NCBI RefSeq assembly: GCF_900168115.1
Contig: NZ_FUZC01000004.1
Coordinates: 186,001-250,000 of the forward strand
Origin: Salegentibacter salinarum
GTDB taxonomy: Bacteria > Bacteroidota > Bacteroidia > Flavobacteriales > Flavobacteriaceae
Direction: 5' to 3'
DNA: 64,000 nucleotides
Made by a program: the position numbers and the translations under genes. Below are positions 8,714 to 17,855 of this stretch, piece after piece. Under the pieces are notes generated by a model that saw nothing but the letters and a program-made list of their open reading frames with translations, was not told the origin of the DNA and searched no databases. How positions within the stretch are numbered: the first letter of the stretch is position 1; every line of letters begins with the position of its first letter.

Positions 8714-9712
8714 CTACTTATTTTTTAAAATCCCTTCTATTTTCTCTAATTCATTTTTACTGAAGTCAAGGTTTTCAAGGGTTTTAATATTATCTTCTAA
8801 TTGAGAAACCTTACTCACACCAACCAGAACTGATGTTACTCGTTCATCTTTTAGCAACCAGGCCACGGCCATTTGCGCCAAGCTCTGATTCCTGGATTGT
8901 GCGATTTCGTTAAGTTGTTGCACTTTTTCTACCACATCGGCCGTGATTTGCGATTCATCTAAATAACTTCCCTGGGTAGCCGCACGGCTGTCTTTTGGAA
9001 TTCCGTTTAAATATTTATCGGTTAAAATTCCCTGTTCCAGGGGAGAGAAAACAATGCTACCAATACCTTCGTGCTCCAGCGTATTTAATAAACCATCTTC
9101 AACCCAGCGATCCATCATATTATATCTAGGTTGGTGAATTAAGAAAGGCGTTTTCTGCGCTCTAAGAATTTCGGATGCTCTAGTAGTATCTTTGGCGGAA
9201 TATTGCGAGATACCCACGTAAAGCGCTTTTCCCTGTCTTACAATCTGGTCTAAAGCGGCCATAGTTTCCTCTAAAGGCGTTTCAGGATCTGGGCGGTGGT
9301 GATAGAAAATATCCACATAATCCAGTCCCATTCTTTGTAAAGACTGATCTAAACTGGCAATAAGGTATTTCCTGGATCCAAAATTACCATAAGGTCCCGG
9401 CCACATATCCCAACCGGCTTTGGTTGAAATAAGCAATTCATCACGATATGGCTTAAAATCCTGTGCGAAAATTTCCCCGAAATTCTTTTCAGCAGAACCA
9501 TAAGGCGGACCGTAATTGTTGGCGAGATCAAAATGAGTGATACCGTTATCAAAGGCTGTTCTTAAAATGTCCCTGGCATTTTCAAAATCATCCTTATCTC
9601 CGAAATTATGCCATAAACCCAGCGAAAGCAAAGGAAGCTTGATTCCGCTTTTGCCGCAGCGGCGGTATTGCATCTTTTCGTATCTATTCTCGTTAGCTAT
9701 ATATTTATTCAT
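8714..9712 (-). CDS. Aldo/keto reductase, YghZ/GprA (L-glyceraldehyde-3-phosphate reductase) type
   Basis: This 332-residue TIM-barrel reductase has the AKR14-like signature: N-terminal ANENRYEKMQYRRCGKSG, catalytic Asp/Tyr region ITHFDLANNYGPPYGSAE, Lys in LLISTKAGW, His in DIFYHHRPD, and NADPH segment SPLEQGILTDKYL. I place the start at 9712 because the sequence from there matches the E. coli YghZ N-terminus. The longer reading would overlap the upstream gene. It is last in a minus-strand run behind a Gfo/Idh/MocA oxidoreductase (17 bp gap), so a role in sugar or aldehyde metabolism is likely. Confidence 0.9.
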   Translation of the reverse strand: MNKYIANENRYEKMQYRRCGKSGIKLPLLSLGLWHNFGDKDDFENARDILRTAFDNGITHFDLANNYGPPYGSAEKNFGEIFAQDFKPYRDELLISTKAGWDMWPGPYGNFGSRKYLIASLDQSLQRMGLDYVDIFYHHRPDPETPLEETMAALDQIVRQGKALYVGISQYSAKDTTRASEILRAQKTPFLIHQPRYNMMDRWVEDGLLNTLEHEGIGSIVFSPLEQGILTDKYLNGIPKDSRAATQGSYLDESQITADVVEKVQQLNEIAQSRNQSLAQMAVAWLLKDERVTSVLVGVSKVSQLEDNIKTLENLDFSKNELEKIEGILKNK

Positions 9713-9729
9713 TGAAATTAATTTTAATT

Positions 9730-11070
9730 CTAAATTTTCGGAAGTTCCCAACCATTATGGTAATTAGCTTTTAGCAGTTTATTAGCCTCATCATCATCAA
9801 ATTTTTCTTTCTCTGAATCCCAATACAATTTTTTTCCTGTTTTGTATGCGATATTTCCCATATGCGCATTAATTGCCGCAATGCTTCCTGTTTCTATTCC
9901 ACAATTTAATTTTGAAGAATCATTGGTATTAATGGCTTCAACAAAATTAGCAGCATGCTTTTCCAGAGCATTCCCTTCAGGTTTTTGCAAGGTTATTTCT
10001 TCAACTTTCGGAATAAATTCTCCTTCAATATTATCTCCTTCAGGAATTATCTCCCAACCACCCCGATTAACCACGAGCGTGCCGTTATTTCCTATAAAAG
10101 CAATTCCTTCGTTTCTTCCATAATTTCCGCCGTCAATTCCAACCGCGTGTTCCCATAGCAAATTAAAATCATCAAACTCATATACTGTTTGAAGGGTATC
10201 GGGAGTTTCAGCAGCATCCTTAGGATAAGCAAGTTTTCCACCAGAAGCCAACACCGATTTCGGTGCTTTTGCGTTCATTGCATAGAGCGCGATATCAATT
10301 TCGTGTACACCCCAATCGGTCATAAGTCCGCCGGCATAATCCCAAAACCATCGAAAAGTAAAATGAAACCTGTTCTCGTTAAAAGGTCTTTCAGGAGCAG
10401 GGCCAAGCCACATTTTATAATTTACACCCGGTGGAGGTGTACTGTTAGGTTTATGCGGAAGCCTGTCTTTCCAGCCTATATAAGCCCAACATTTTACCAA
10501 CCGAATATTCCCTAGTTTTCCGGATTTCACATACTTTATAGCATCGTCATAATGCGTCCCGCTGCGTTGCCATTGGCCAACCTGTACAATTTTATTATAC
10601 TTTTTTGCCGCCTTGAGCATGGTATTGCATTCTTCAATACTATTGGCAAGCGGTTTTTCAACATACACGTGTTTCCCCGCTTCCAGAGCGTGCACCAAAT
10701 TCAAACAATGCCAATGGTCTGGTGTGCCAATAATTACCGCATCAATATCTTTGTTCTCTAACATTTTGCGGTAATCTTTGTACTGTTTTGGAGCTTTACC
10801 GGTTATATCTTTTACATTTTTTGTTCGCTCATCTAAAACCCGTTGATCTATATCTGCAAGGGCAATACACGTCACATTGGGTAATTTAAGATGTGCTTGC
10901 ATATTAGACCAACCCATTCCTTTACAGCCAATTACTCCAAAATTAATTTGATCATTGGCACCAAAACCTGAGAATCCTGATAGCGGATTAGCCAACAGAG
11001 ATCCCGACAAACTTAAACCGGCAGTGGCGAGGGTAGTTTGCTGCAAAAATTTTCTTCTTGAATTCTTCAT
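9730..11070 (-). CDS. Gfo/Idh/MocA family oxidoreductase with Tat signal
   Basis: This 446-residue protein begins with a twin-arginine type leader (NSRRKFLQQTTLATAGLSLSG), so it is exported folded to the periplasm. The Rossmann domain (about 40-165) carries FGVIGCKGMGW, the sugar-dehydrogenase motif YVEKPLANS is near 132-140, and HWHC-type residues lie in GTPDHWHC. The C-terminal alpha/beta domain contains DWGVHEID. Homologues next to DUF1080 proteins oxidise or reduce sugars at C3 in 3-keto-glycoside breakdown. The gaps to its neighbours are only 17 and 19 bp, which supports an operon. The sugar is not known. Confidence 0.92.
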   Translation of the reverse strand: MKNSRRKFLQQTTLATAGLSLSGSLLANPLSGFSGFGANDQINFGVIGCKGMGWSNMQAHLKLPNVTCIALADIDQRVLDERTKNVKDITGKAPKQYKDYRKMLENKDIDAVIIGTPDHWHCLNLVHALEAGKHVYVEKPLANSIEECNTMLKAAKKYNKIVQVGQWQRSGTHYDDAIKYVKSGKLGNIRLVKCWAYIGWKDRLPHKPNSTPPPGVNYKMWLGPAPERPFNENRFHFTFRWFWDYAGGLMTDWGVHEIDIALYAMNAKAPKSVLASGGKLAYPKDAAETPDTLQTVYEFDDFNLLWEHAVGIDGGNYGRNEGIAFIGNNGTLVVNRGGWEIIPEGDNIEGEFIPKVEEITLQKPEGNALEKHAANFVEAINTNDSSKLNCGIETGSIAAINAHMGNIAYKTGKKLYWDSEKEKFDDDEANKLLKANYHNGWELPKI

Positions 11071-11089
11071 TTTTTAAATTTAGAATGCA

Positions 11090-11854
11090 TTAATTTAATT
11101 CTCTTACCCAGATATTTCTAAAACTCACAGGATTCCCGTGATCCTGAATATGAATGGGAAGTTTTTCGTCGTGTGCGGTGTAATTAGGTATGCCAATATA
11201 TTCGGTTGGGCCTCTAAGTTCATAATTATTTTGAACCAACACGCCGTTATGAAGCACAGTAAGTTTCGCCGGACTCAATAAAATGTCATCTTCATTAAAT
11301 CTTGGAGCGGCAAAAATTATATCGTAGGTATTCCATTCGCCGGGAGCTTTTGTGGCATTTACTAAAGGTGGAGATTGCTTATAAATACTGGCGGCTTGCC
11401 CATTAGTATAGGTTTCATTTTCATAGGAATCCAGGATTTGAACTTCATATTTTTCCATGATAATCACACCACTGTTTCCACGGCCTTGTCCTTCGCCTTT
11501 AACTTCTGAAGGCGAACGCCATTCTAAATGCAATTGCATATCTCCAAAATTCTCTTTGGTTTTTATCCCACCGGTTCCCGGGTTTACGGTTAGCACATCT
11601 CCTTCTATATTCCAGGTGGGTTCGGTGCCATCTTTTTCATTTACAAAAGCTGATAGATCTGAACCATCAAACAATATTTTTGCATCAGAAGGAGGGGTAG
11701 TAATAGATTCCCCGGCTTCAATTTTTGGCGGAACCGGTTCGTAAAACTCGGTGGCTTCAGGTGGTAAATCGATATTTTGTTCCTGGGCAAAAGAAGGAAT
11801 TGAAGCAATTATAAAAGAACCGGCAATTAAACTTGATTTTAAAGATATTTTCAT
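11090..11854 (-). CDS. DUF1080 family protein (3-keto-disaccharide hydrolase type)
   Basis: This 254-residue secreted protein has a signal peptide (about 1-23, ending SFAQ) followed by one DUF1080 domain, a concanavalin-like beta-sandwich. Typical strands are ILFDGSDLSAF, NSGVIIMEKYEVQILDSYEN, APGEWNTYDIIF and a closing IHIQDHGNPVSFRNIWVREL. Members of the family cleave 3-keto-glycosides after C3 oxidation of the sugar, which matches the Gfo/Idh/MocA gene 19 bp downstream. It probably acts in the periplasm or on the outer surface. Confidence 0.92.
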   Translation of the reverse strand: MKISLKSSLIAGSFIIASIPSFAQEQNIDLPPEATEFYEPVPPKIEAGESITTPPSDAKILFDGSDLSAFVNEKDGTEPTWNIEGDVLTVNPGTGGIKTKENFGDMQLHLEWRSPSEVKGEGQGRGNSGVIIMEKYEVQILDSYENETYTNGQAASIYKQSPPLVNATKAPGEWNTYDIIFAAPRFNEDDILLSPAKLTVLHNGVLVQNNYELRGPTEYIGIPNYTAHDEKLPIHIQDHGNPVSFRNIWVRELN

Positions 11855-11875
11855 TTTTAAATTTTTAGTTGAAAA

Positions 11876-12757
11876 TTATTTAACGTGATCATAGATCATT
11901 TTTGAAACTTCGGTAAGCATTTTTGTACCGGCATCCATATCTTTCATGTTTTTAGAAAGAAGAACCAGTATATATTTTGTTCCGTCAGGTAATTCAATCA
12001 GCGCTGAATCGTGATGTACGCCGGTAATCCAACCAGTTTTATTAGCAATATTTAAATCTTCTGGAAGCAAATGCGGAATAAGATCGTTGTGTTTTTGTTG
12101 GCGCAAAATTTCGAGCATTTTTTTATCGGCTTCAGGATTTACTACATTTCCGTTTGCAAGAGCTTCAAAAATCAACATCAAATCGTAAGCAGTAGTGGAG
12201 TTACTCAACCCGGCTTCATAGGCTTTCATATCTTCTACACCGCGAAGTACGTTGATATTCAGCGCACCGAGATTACGCATTGTTTTATTTACATTTTTCG
12301 CGTCAACCAGTTCAATTACGATATTTGTAGCCAAGTTGCTGCTGTAAATAATCATATCAGTTACGAGGTCCTCAATACTTCTTTTCTGGCCAATTTGTAC
12401 ATAAAGATGTTCCCCGCTGTCCCGACCAAGCTCCATAGAATAAGAACTTCCGTCTACAATACTTTTGAATTCATTTTTAATTAAAAGGGAATCTTGAAGA
12501 GAAAATTTTTCTTCGGAAGCTTGTTTAAAAACTTCGATCATGACCGGGGTTTTCATAGTGCTGGCCGCGTGAAAATCTTCGTGATGATTTATAAAAATGC
12601 TGTGATTTTCTGTGGAAAGATCTTTAAAAGCAATAGCAAAATCGCCTTGAGTTCTTTTAAAAATAGAATCAATTTGGTGCTGAAGTTTTTCAGTGGACGT
12701 TTGTGCGTTGCAGATAATACAGGCTAAAATGAAAAAAATGGCCGTGAAAAACTTCAT
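11876..12757 (-). CDS. Class A beta-lactamase family serine hydrolase
   Basis: This 293-residue precursor has a signal peptide (about 1-18). All active-site elements of a class A enzyme are present: Ser66-x-x-Lys69 (STMK), Ser139-Ser-Asn141 (SxN), a candidate omega-loop Glu181 in YEAGLSN, and Lys240-Thr-Gly (KTG). The omega-loop pattern departs from ExxxN and resembles the extended A2 group common in Bacteroidota. It would hydrolyse beta-lactams in the periplasm. It lies 21 bp before the DUF1080 gene, an odd neighbour that suggests co-transcription with sugar genes. A non-resistance esterase or peptidase role cannot be excluded. Confidence 0.9.
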   Translation of the reverse strand: MKFFTAIFFILACIICNAQTSTEKLQHQIDSIFKRTQGDFAIAFKDLSTENHSIFINHHEDFHAASTMKTPVMIEVFKQASEEKFSLQDSLLIKNEFKSIVDGSSYSMELGRDSGEHLYVQIGQKRSIEDLVTDMIIYSSNLATNIVIELVDAKNVNKTMRNLGALNINVLRGVEDMKAYEAGLSNSTTAYDLMLIFEALANGNVVNPEADKKMLEILRQQKHNDLIPHLLPEDLNIANKTGWITGVHHDSALIELPDGTKYILVLLSKNMKDMDAGTKMLTEVSKMIYDHVK

Positions 12758-12805
12758 TGGTTTCGAAATTACTTTCCGAATTTAATGAAATTTCCCTAAA
12801 CCGAC

Positions 12806-13504
12806 TTAAATACTGCCCAAAGCGATTTCCACCATTCGGTTAAAACTTTGCTCCCGGTCTTTTGAAGGTAAATGTTCGCCGGTAACCAAAGAATCTGAAA
12901 TCGTTAATACCGAAAGAGCCTGCACCTTATGTTTGGCTGCTACGCTGTAAAGGCCGGCGGTTTCCATTTCTACGCAAAGCACTCCATAATCTGCCCATTT
13001 TTTATAATTCTGATCGTTTTCTTCATAAAAGACATCAGAAGAAAGTACGTTCCCGGCTCTGAATTTTATGTTATTGGATTCAGCAAATTTTACGGCTTTC
13101 ATAAATAAATCAAAATCGACAGTAGGAGCGTAGTCAGCGTGCTGAAATTTTGCCTTATTAAAACCTGAATTTGAAGAAGCGGCCATTGCCAAAACAACTT
13201 CATTTACATTTAAGTCTTCCTGATAAGAACCTGCAGAACCTACACGGATAAGCTTTTTAGCGCCGTATTCAGTAATTAATTCGGTGCAATAAATCAATGC
13301 AGAAGGAATTCCCATTCCCGTAGCCTGTACCGAAACTTTTTTACCTTGAAAGGTGCCGGTATAACCCAACATTCCACGGACTTCATTATAACAAAAGGCA
13401 TTTTCCAGGAAGTTTTCGGCAATCCATTTTGCTCTTAAGGGATCTCCCGGTAATAAAACGTTTTCTGCTATTTGATCTTTTTTGGATTGTATATGTACGC
13501 TCAT
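12806..13504 (-). CDS. deoD: Purine-nucleoside phosphorylase, DeoD type
   Basis: This 232-residue cytosolic enzyme cleaves purine (deoxy)nucleosides with phosphate to base and (deoxy)ribose-1-phosphate. DeoD features are visible: early LPGDPLRAKWIAE, phosphate-site RVGSAGS, and the ribose/base segment CVEMETAGLY with the catalytic Asp in SDSLVTGE. Its length is usual for the hexameric bacterial enzyme. Only 1 bp separates it from the deoC stop, so the two salvage genes are co-transcribed. Deoxyribose-1-phosphate from this reaction feeds the DeoC step after mutase action. Confidence 0.95.
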   Translation of the reverse strand: MSVHIQSKKDQIAENVLLPGDPLRAKWIAENFLENAFCYNEVRGMLGYTGTFQGKKVSVQATGMGIPSALIYCTELITEYGAKKLIRVGSAGSYQEDLNVNEVVLAMAASSNSGFNKAKFQHADYAPTVDFDLFMKAVKFAESNNIKFRAGNVLSSDVFYEENDQNYKKWADYGVLCVEMETAGLYSVAAKHKVQALSVLTISDSLVTGEHLPSKDREQSFNRMVEIALGSI

Positions 13505-13505
13505 T

Positions 13506-14156
13506 CTAGTTTTCTTCTGAAGTTACCAACTTTATTCCCGAGGAAGTTCCTAGCCGCGAAGCACCTAGTTCTATATATTTAATCGCGGTTTCCCGGTCTT
13601 TAATACCGCCTGAAGCTTTTATTTGCATTTTATCACCTGCTATTTCTTTCATCAATTTTACGTCATCAAAAGTAGCTCCGCCGGTTCCAAATCCGGTAGA
13701 CGTTTTCACGAAATCGGCTTTAGCATTTAAAGCGGCACGACAGACAGTTTTCTTTTCGGCATTAGTTAAAAAGCAGGTTTCAATAATTACTTTGAGTACT
13801 TTAGAACCAATCGCCTTTTTAATTTCTGCGATTTCATTTTCGATATGATCAATTTTTTCGGCTTTCAGCATACCAATATTTATCACCATATCAATTTCAT
13901 CGGCACCAAGCGCAATAGCATCTTTAGCTTCAAAAACTTTAGCTGCAGTGGTCATTGCTCCTAAAGGAAAACCTATTACCGCCGCTATTTTTACGTTGGA
14001 ATTTTCTAAAACCGATTTCGCTAGTTTGATATAAGAAGAGGAGAGGCAAACTGCGTAAAACCGGTGCTCCAGTGCCTCTTTACACAATTTTTCTATATTG
14101 GCCGGTGTGGCCGTTGATTTTAATAATGTATGGTCTATATATTGGTTGAGCTGCAT
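13506..14156 (-). CDS. deoC: Deoxyribose-phosphate aldolase
   Basis: This 216-residue class I aldolase splits 2-deoxyribose-5-phosphate into glyceraldehyde-3-phosphate and acetaldehyde. The Schiff-base lysine is Lys151 in VKTSTGFGTGG, the proton-relay residues are Asp89 (ADEIDMVINIG) and Lys180 (IKASGGIKD), and the N-terminus IDHTLLK is typical. It is the first gene of a deoC-deoD pair. The roughly 200 bp upstream, up to the next plus-strand gene, is AT-rich and contains no gene. Confidence 0.96.
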   Translation of the reverse strand: MQLNQYIDHTLLKSTATPANIEKLCKEALEHRFYAVCLSSSYIKLAKSVLENSNVKIAAVIGFPLGAMTTAAKVFEAKDAIALGADEIDMVINIGMLKAEKIDHIENEIAEIKKAIGSKVLKVIIETCFLTNAEKKTVCRAALNAKADFVKTSTGFGTGGATFDDVKLMKEIAGDKMQIKASGGIKDRETAIKYIELGASRLGTSSGIKLVTSEEN

Positions 14157-14360
14157 TACATATTTTTAAGAATTACAAAGCTAAAACTTTCTGGCAGATC
14201 TAATTTATGATAATTCTCAGGTTTTTGATTTTAGACAGCTCTTTTAATTTTAAAAATTAATGGTTCATTTTTTAATATTATTAAGAAAAGATTGATAAAA
14301 AACTAATTTATTTTGTAGTTTTCCGGAATTATTAGGTATTATTCATCAATCATTTACTGA

Positions 14361-15089
14361 ATGTTTAGAAATTACTTTTTTCTTTTTTTTATCTTAATTT
14401 CTTCCGCGACATTTTCTCAGAATTACTCCGAAGAAAAGATATACTCCTGGTATGATAAGCAAGTTGGAATTGAAAATTCTGGGTTGTTTCGGGGTATTGA
14501 GTATGTTGAGACCGATAGAATGATAAATGAAAAACATAAGTTTTTTCAAATTCAGAACTTTCAGATTGGATCTGTAGTTTATGATGGGCAGCCTTATTAC
14601 GATCTGCCTTTAAAATATAATGTTTACGATGATTTACTACTCATAAACCTTCAATATGGTGAAAGAAATTCTATTTTTCAGCTTTTTAGTGATAAGGTTG
14701 ATCTATTTGAAATAAATGGGAAGAAATTCAGGTATTTAAAGGCTGATAATGATTCAGATATTATAGGGTTCTACGAAGTGATAAATGAAGAAGGGCAGTT
14801 TAAGATTTTTAAAAAACATCTTAAGAACAGAATGGAAATTAGGGATAGGAGTGTTGCTTACAGTGAATTTAGTACTGCAGACCCAGATTATATTTTTCAG
14901 TTTAAAAATGAGTATTTTGATTTAGATAATCGAAGGGATCTATTTTCTTTATTTCCCAATTTAAAGAGTGAAATAAGGAGTTTTTATAATGCTAATAGAA
15001 AGCAATCCCGCGATAATCCTGATGTGTTTATGAGTAAACTTGCCGCTGAAATGAATAACCAAATTTCAACTGTTCCAACTGACATTTAA
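14361..15089 (+). CDS. Secreted protein of unknown function preceding a TonB receptor
   Basis: This 242-residue protein starts with a strongly hydrophobic signal peptide (about 1-20, ending TFSQ). The mature part is mixed alpha/beta with many aromatic and acidic residues. I do not recognise a named domain. It ends 2 bp before the TonB receptor gene, so it is coupled to that locus and may be a periplasmic or surface accessory of the receptor. A weak promoter-like TTG...TATTTTG lies at 14292-14315, with a spacing shorter than the Bacteroidota consensus. Confidence 0.75.
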   Translation: MFRNYFFLFFILISSATFSQNYSEEKIYSWYDKQVGIENSGLFRGIEYVETDRMINEKHKFFQIQNFQIGSVVYDGQPYYDLPLKYNVYDDLLLINLQYGERNSIFQLFSDKVDLFEINGKKFRYLKADNDSDIIGFYEVINEEGQFKIFKKHLKNRMEIRDRSVAYSEFSTADPDYIFQFKNEYFDLDNRRDLFSLFPNLKSEIRSFYNANRKQSRDNPDVFMSKLAAEMNNQISTVPTDI

Positions 15090-15091
15090 GA

Positions 15092-17842
15092 ATGAGAAAA
15101 ATTCTACTCTTTATATTGCTTTTCTATATTTCACTTACTTACGCTCAAACAGCTGATCCGGTAATTTCTTTAAGTTTTGACAATAAAGAACTTCCTGAAA
15201 TAATAAAGGAAATCGAAGCAAAAACAGATTTTAAATTTTTCTATGAGGAAGATTGGTTTGGCCTCAATAAATACTCCGGTGAATACTCAGAAGTAAAACT
15301 TACCACAGTATTGGAAGATATACTGGAAGAAACCAACATTAATTATTTTATAAAAGGAGAACGTATTATTCTTACCCGTGGTAGTTTAATTTATGACAGA
15401 CTTCCACAAGGCTTTTTAGAAATTCAGGAAGAAAGAGAAGTAGTAGAAGAAAATCAAAGTGCTGATCCCGTTTTTTATAATGATAATGAAGAACAGGCAG
15501 AAGTAGTTGAAACTGTTTTAATAGGAAAAGAAAATAGACAATCTACCAGAAGTACTTATCGACTTTCGGGGAGAGTGGTTTCAGAAAAAGGAGATCCAAT
15601 TTCAGGCTTAAATATTTTGATTCCGAATCAAGATAAAGGAACCGTTACAGATATTAATGGAAATTATGAAATAAGACTTCCTAAAGGAATAAATATTTTA
15701 GAAACACAAGCATTAGGCGTAAGCAAGGTTAAAAAGCGCCTTGTGGTTTATAATGACGGAGTTTTAAATTTACAGTTAAAAGAGAGTTTTGAAGAGTTGA
15801 GTGAAGTTTTGGTAGAAGCAAATGCCAGAGATAATGTAAGAACCGCACTCACAGGTGTAGAAAAAATAAACGTTGCCGAGATTAAAAACATTCCACTCGT
15901 GTTAGGAGAGCGGGATATTTTAAAAGTAGCAACTACTTTACCAGGTATTACAACAGCAGGAGAAGCAGCAAGCGGATATAATGTGAGAGGAGGGAAAACG
16001 GACCAAAATTTAATTTTACTTGACGAAGGGGTTATATATAATCCTACCCATTTCTTCGGTATTTTTTCTGGATTAAACCCTTTTACTACCGGAGATGTAA
16101 GTATTTATAAAGGAAGTATTCCTGCTGAATACGGCGGGAGATTATCTTCAGTTTTCGATTTAAATACCAAAACCGGAAATAAAGAAGAATTTGCCGGCGA
16201 AGTTTCTATTGGGCCGGTTACAGGAAATTTAAGCCTTGAAATTCCTATAGTGAAAGGTAAATCGAGTTTAATAATTGGGGGACGCGGTACTTATTCGGAT
16301 TGGATATTGAACCTTCTTGAAGAGGAATCTTTAAAGGACAGCCAGGCTTCATTTTATGATGTAGTGGCAAAATACAATCATAAGTTTGATAATAATGACG
16401 AGTTAAATGTAAGTGGTTACTACAGCGATGATGTTTTTAGCATTACTTCAGATTCACTTTTTAGTTATACTAACAGAATGTTTTCCCTTTCTTATAATAA
16501 ATTTTTTAATGAGAAGCACCAGGGAGAATTGGTGGTGACTAATAGCAATTATGACTTCAATTTAGATTTTGAGAGTGATTTTGGGAATGATTTTGAATCA
16601 GGGTACACCATTAATGAATCGGAAGTAAAACTGAAAATGAAATATTTTCATAGTAATGCACATACTTTTAATTATGGTATAAGCGGAAAGTATTATAATG
16701 TTTCCCCGGGGGAAATAAATCCTGGCAGTGCAGAATCGCTCATAGAAGAACTTAGCATTCCAAAGGAAAGAGCTATAGAAACAGCCATATTTATTGAAGA
16801 TAGTTTTGAGGTAACCGAAAGGCTTTTAATAAGTGGCGGGTTAAGATATTCGTTCTATACAGCCTTTGGACCGGCTGGAATAAACACTTATGAATCAGGT
16901 TTACCTAGGAATGAAAATACAGTAACAGGCGTAGAAACCTATGATAGTGGTGAAGTAATTGAAACTTATGGCGGGCCTGAGGTTAGAGTCTCGGGTAGGT
17001 ATTTCTTAACTCCTACCTTTTCAACTAAGTTGAGCTATAATAATACTTATCAATACATCCACACTTTATCTAATAACACAACTGCAGCTCCTACTGATAC
17101 TTACAAACTTTCAGATAATTATATAAAACCGCAAAGAGCTAATCAGTTTGCATTGGGATTGTTTAAGAATTTTGATGAGAATATTTATGAACTTAGCTTA
17201 GAAGGCTATTACAAAACTTCAGATAACCTTTTGGATTATAAAGTAGGCGCCGATTTATTTTTAAATGAAAATATTGAAACTGAAGTTTTACAGGGCGAAG
17301 GGGAGGCTTACGGTGCAGAACTCCTTTTGAAGAAAAATAAGGGGAGGCTTAATGGTTATTTAGGTTATACTTACTCCAGATCTTTCATAAAATTAGAGGG
17401 GGATTTTCAAGAAGAAACGGTGAATAACGGGGAGTTTTTTCCTACCAATTTTGATAAACCACACGATTTTAGTGCGGTTCTAAATTATAAACTTACCCAG
17501 CGCTTTAGTTTTTCTGCCAACTTTGTTTATCAAACCGGTAGACCGGTTACTTATCCTATTGGGAAATATAATTTTAATAATTCTGAATACGTAATGTATA
17601 GCGACAGGAACCAATTTAGAATTCCCGATTATTATCGTCTGGATTTAAGTTTTAATGTGGAAGGAAATCATAAAATTGAAAAATTCGCACATAGCTTTTG
17701 GAATATTTCAGTCTATAATGTTTTGGGCAGAAATAACCCCTATTCAGTATTTTTTGTAACCGATAGTGGAGAAGTAAAAGCTTACCAAAGCTCTATTTTT
17801 TCGATTCCAATTCCAACTATCACCTATAACTTTAGATTCTAG
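15092..17842 (+). CDS. TonB-dependent receptor with STN and carboxypeptidase-like domains
   Basis: This is a 916-residue outer-membrane receptor. In order it has a signal peptide (1-18), a secretin/TonB short N-terminal domain (about 22-95, ISLSFDNKELPEIIKEIEAK), an acidic linker, a CarboxypepD_reg-like beta-sandwich (about 150-232, LSGRVVSEKGDPISGLNILI), a plug (about 250-370, GYNVRGGKTDQNLILLDEG) and a beta-barrel ending with the aromatic strand TITYNFRF. The STN domain often links such receptors to FecIR-type control, but no sigma/anti-sigma pair is adjacent. The following DUF4249 lipoproteins and MG2-like protein take the place that SusD would hold. The ligand is unknown; peptide or protein substrates are possible. 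Confidence 0.93.
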   Translation: MRKILLFILLFYISLTYAQTADPVISLSFDNKELPEIIKEIEAKTDFKFFYEEDWFGLNKYSGEYSEVKLTTVLEDILEETNINYFIKGERIILTRGSLIYDRLPQGFLEIQEEREVVEENQSADPVFYNDNEEQAEVVETVLIGKENRQSTRSTYRLSGRVVSEKGDPISGLNILIPNQDKGTVTDINGNYEIRLPKGINILETQALGVSKVKKRLVVYNDGVLNLQLKESFEELSEVLVEANARDNVRTALTGVEKINVAEIKNIPLVLGERDILKVATTLPGITTAGEAASGYNVRGGKTDQNLILLDEGVIYNPTHFFGIFSGLNPFTTGDVSIYKGSIPAEYGGRLSSVFDLNTKTGNKEEFAGEVSIGPVTGNLSLEIPIVKGKSSLIIGGRGTYSDWILNLLEEESLKDSQASFYDVVAKYNHKFDNNDELNVSGYYSDDVFSITSDSLFSYTNRMFSLSYNKFFNEKHQGELVVTNSNYDFNLDFESDFGNDFESGYTINESEVKLKMKYFHSNAHTFNYGISGKYYNVSPGEINPGSAESLIEELSIPKERAIETAIFIEDSFEVTERLLISGGLRYSFYTAFGPAGINTYESGLPRNENTVTGVETYDSGEVIETYGGPEVRVSGRYFLTPTFSTKLSYNNTYQYIHTLSNNTTAAPTDTYKLSDNYIKPQRANQFALGLFKNFDENIYELSLEGYYKTSDNLLDYKVGADLFLNENIETEVLQGEGEAYGAELLLKKNKGRLNGYLGYTYSRSFIKLEGDFQEETVNNGEFFPTNFDKPHDFSAVLNYKLTQRFSFSANFVYQTGRPVTYPIGKYNFNNSEYVMYSDRNQFRIPDYYRLDLSFNVEGNHKIEKFAHSFWNISVYNVLGRNNPYSVFFVTDSGEVKAYQSSIFSIPIPTITYNFRF

Positions 17843-17855
17843 ATAATTACTAAGA

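Noticed and set aside
11876-12757. Naming the beta-lactamase as a specific enzyme (CfxA, PER, CME)
   Set aside because: The active-site motifs fit class A, but the subfamily cannot be fixed by eye.
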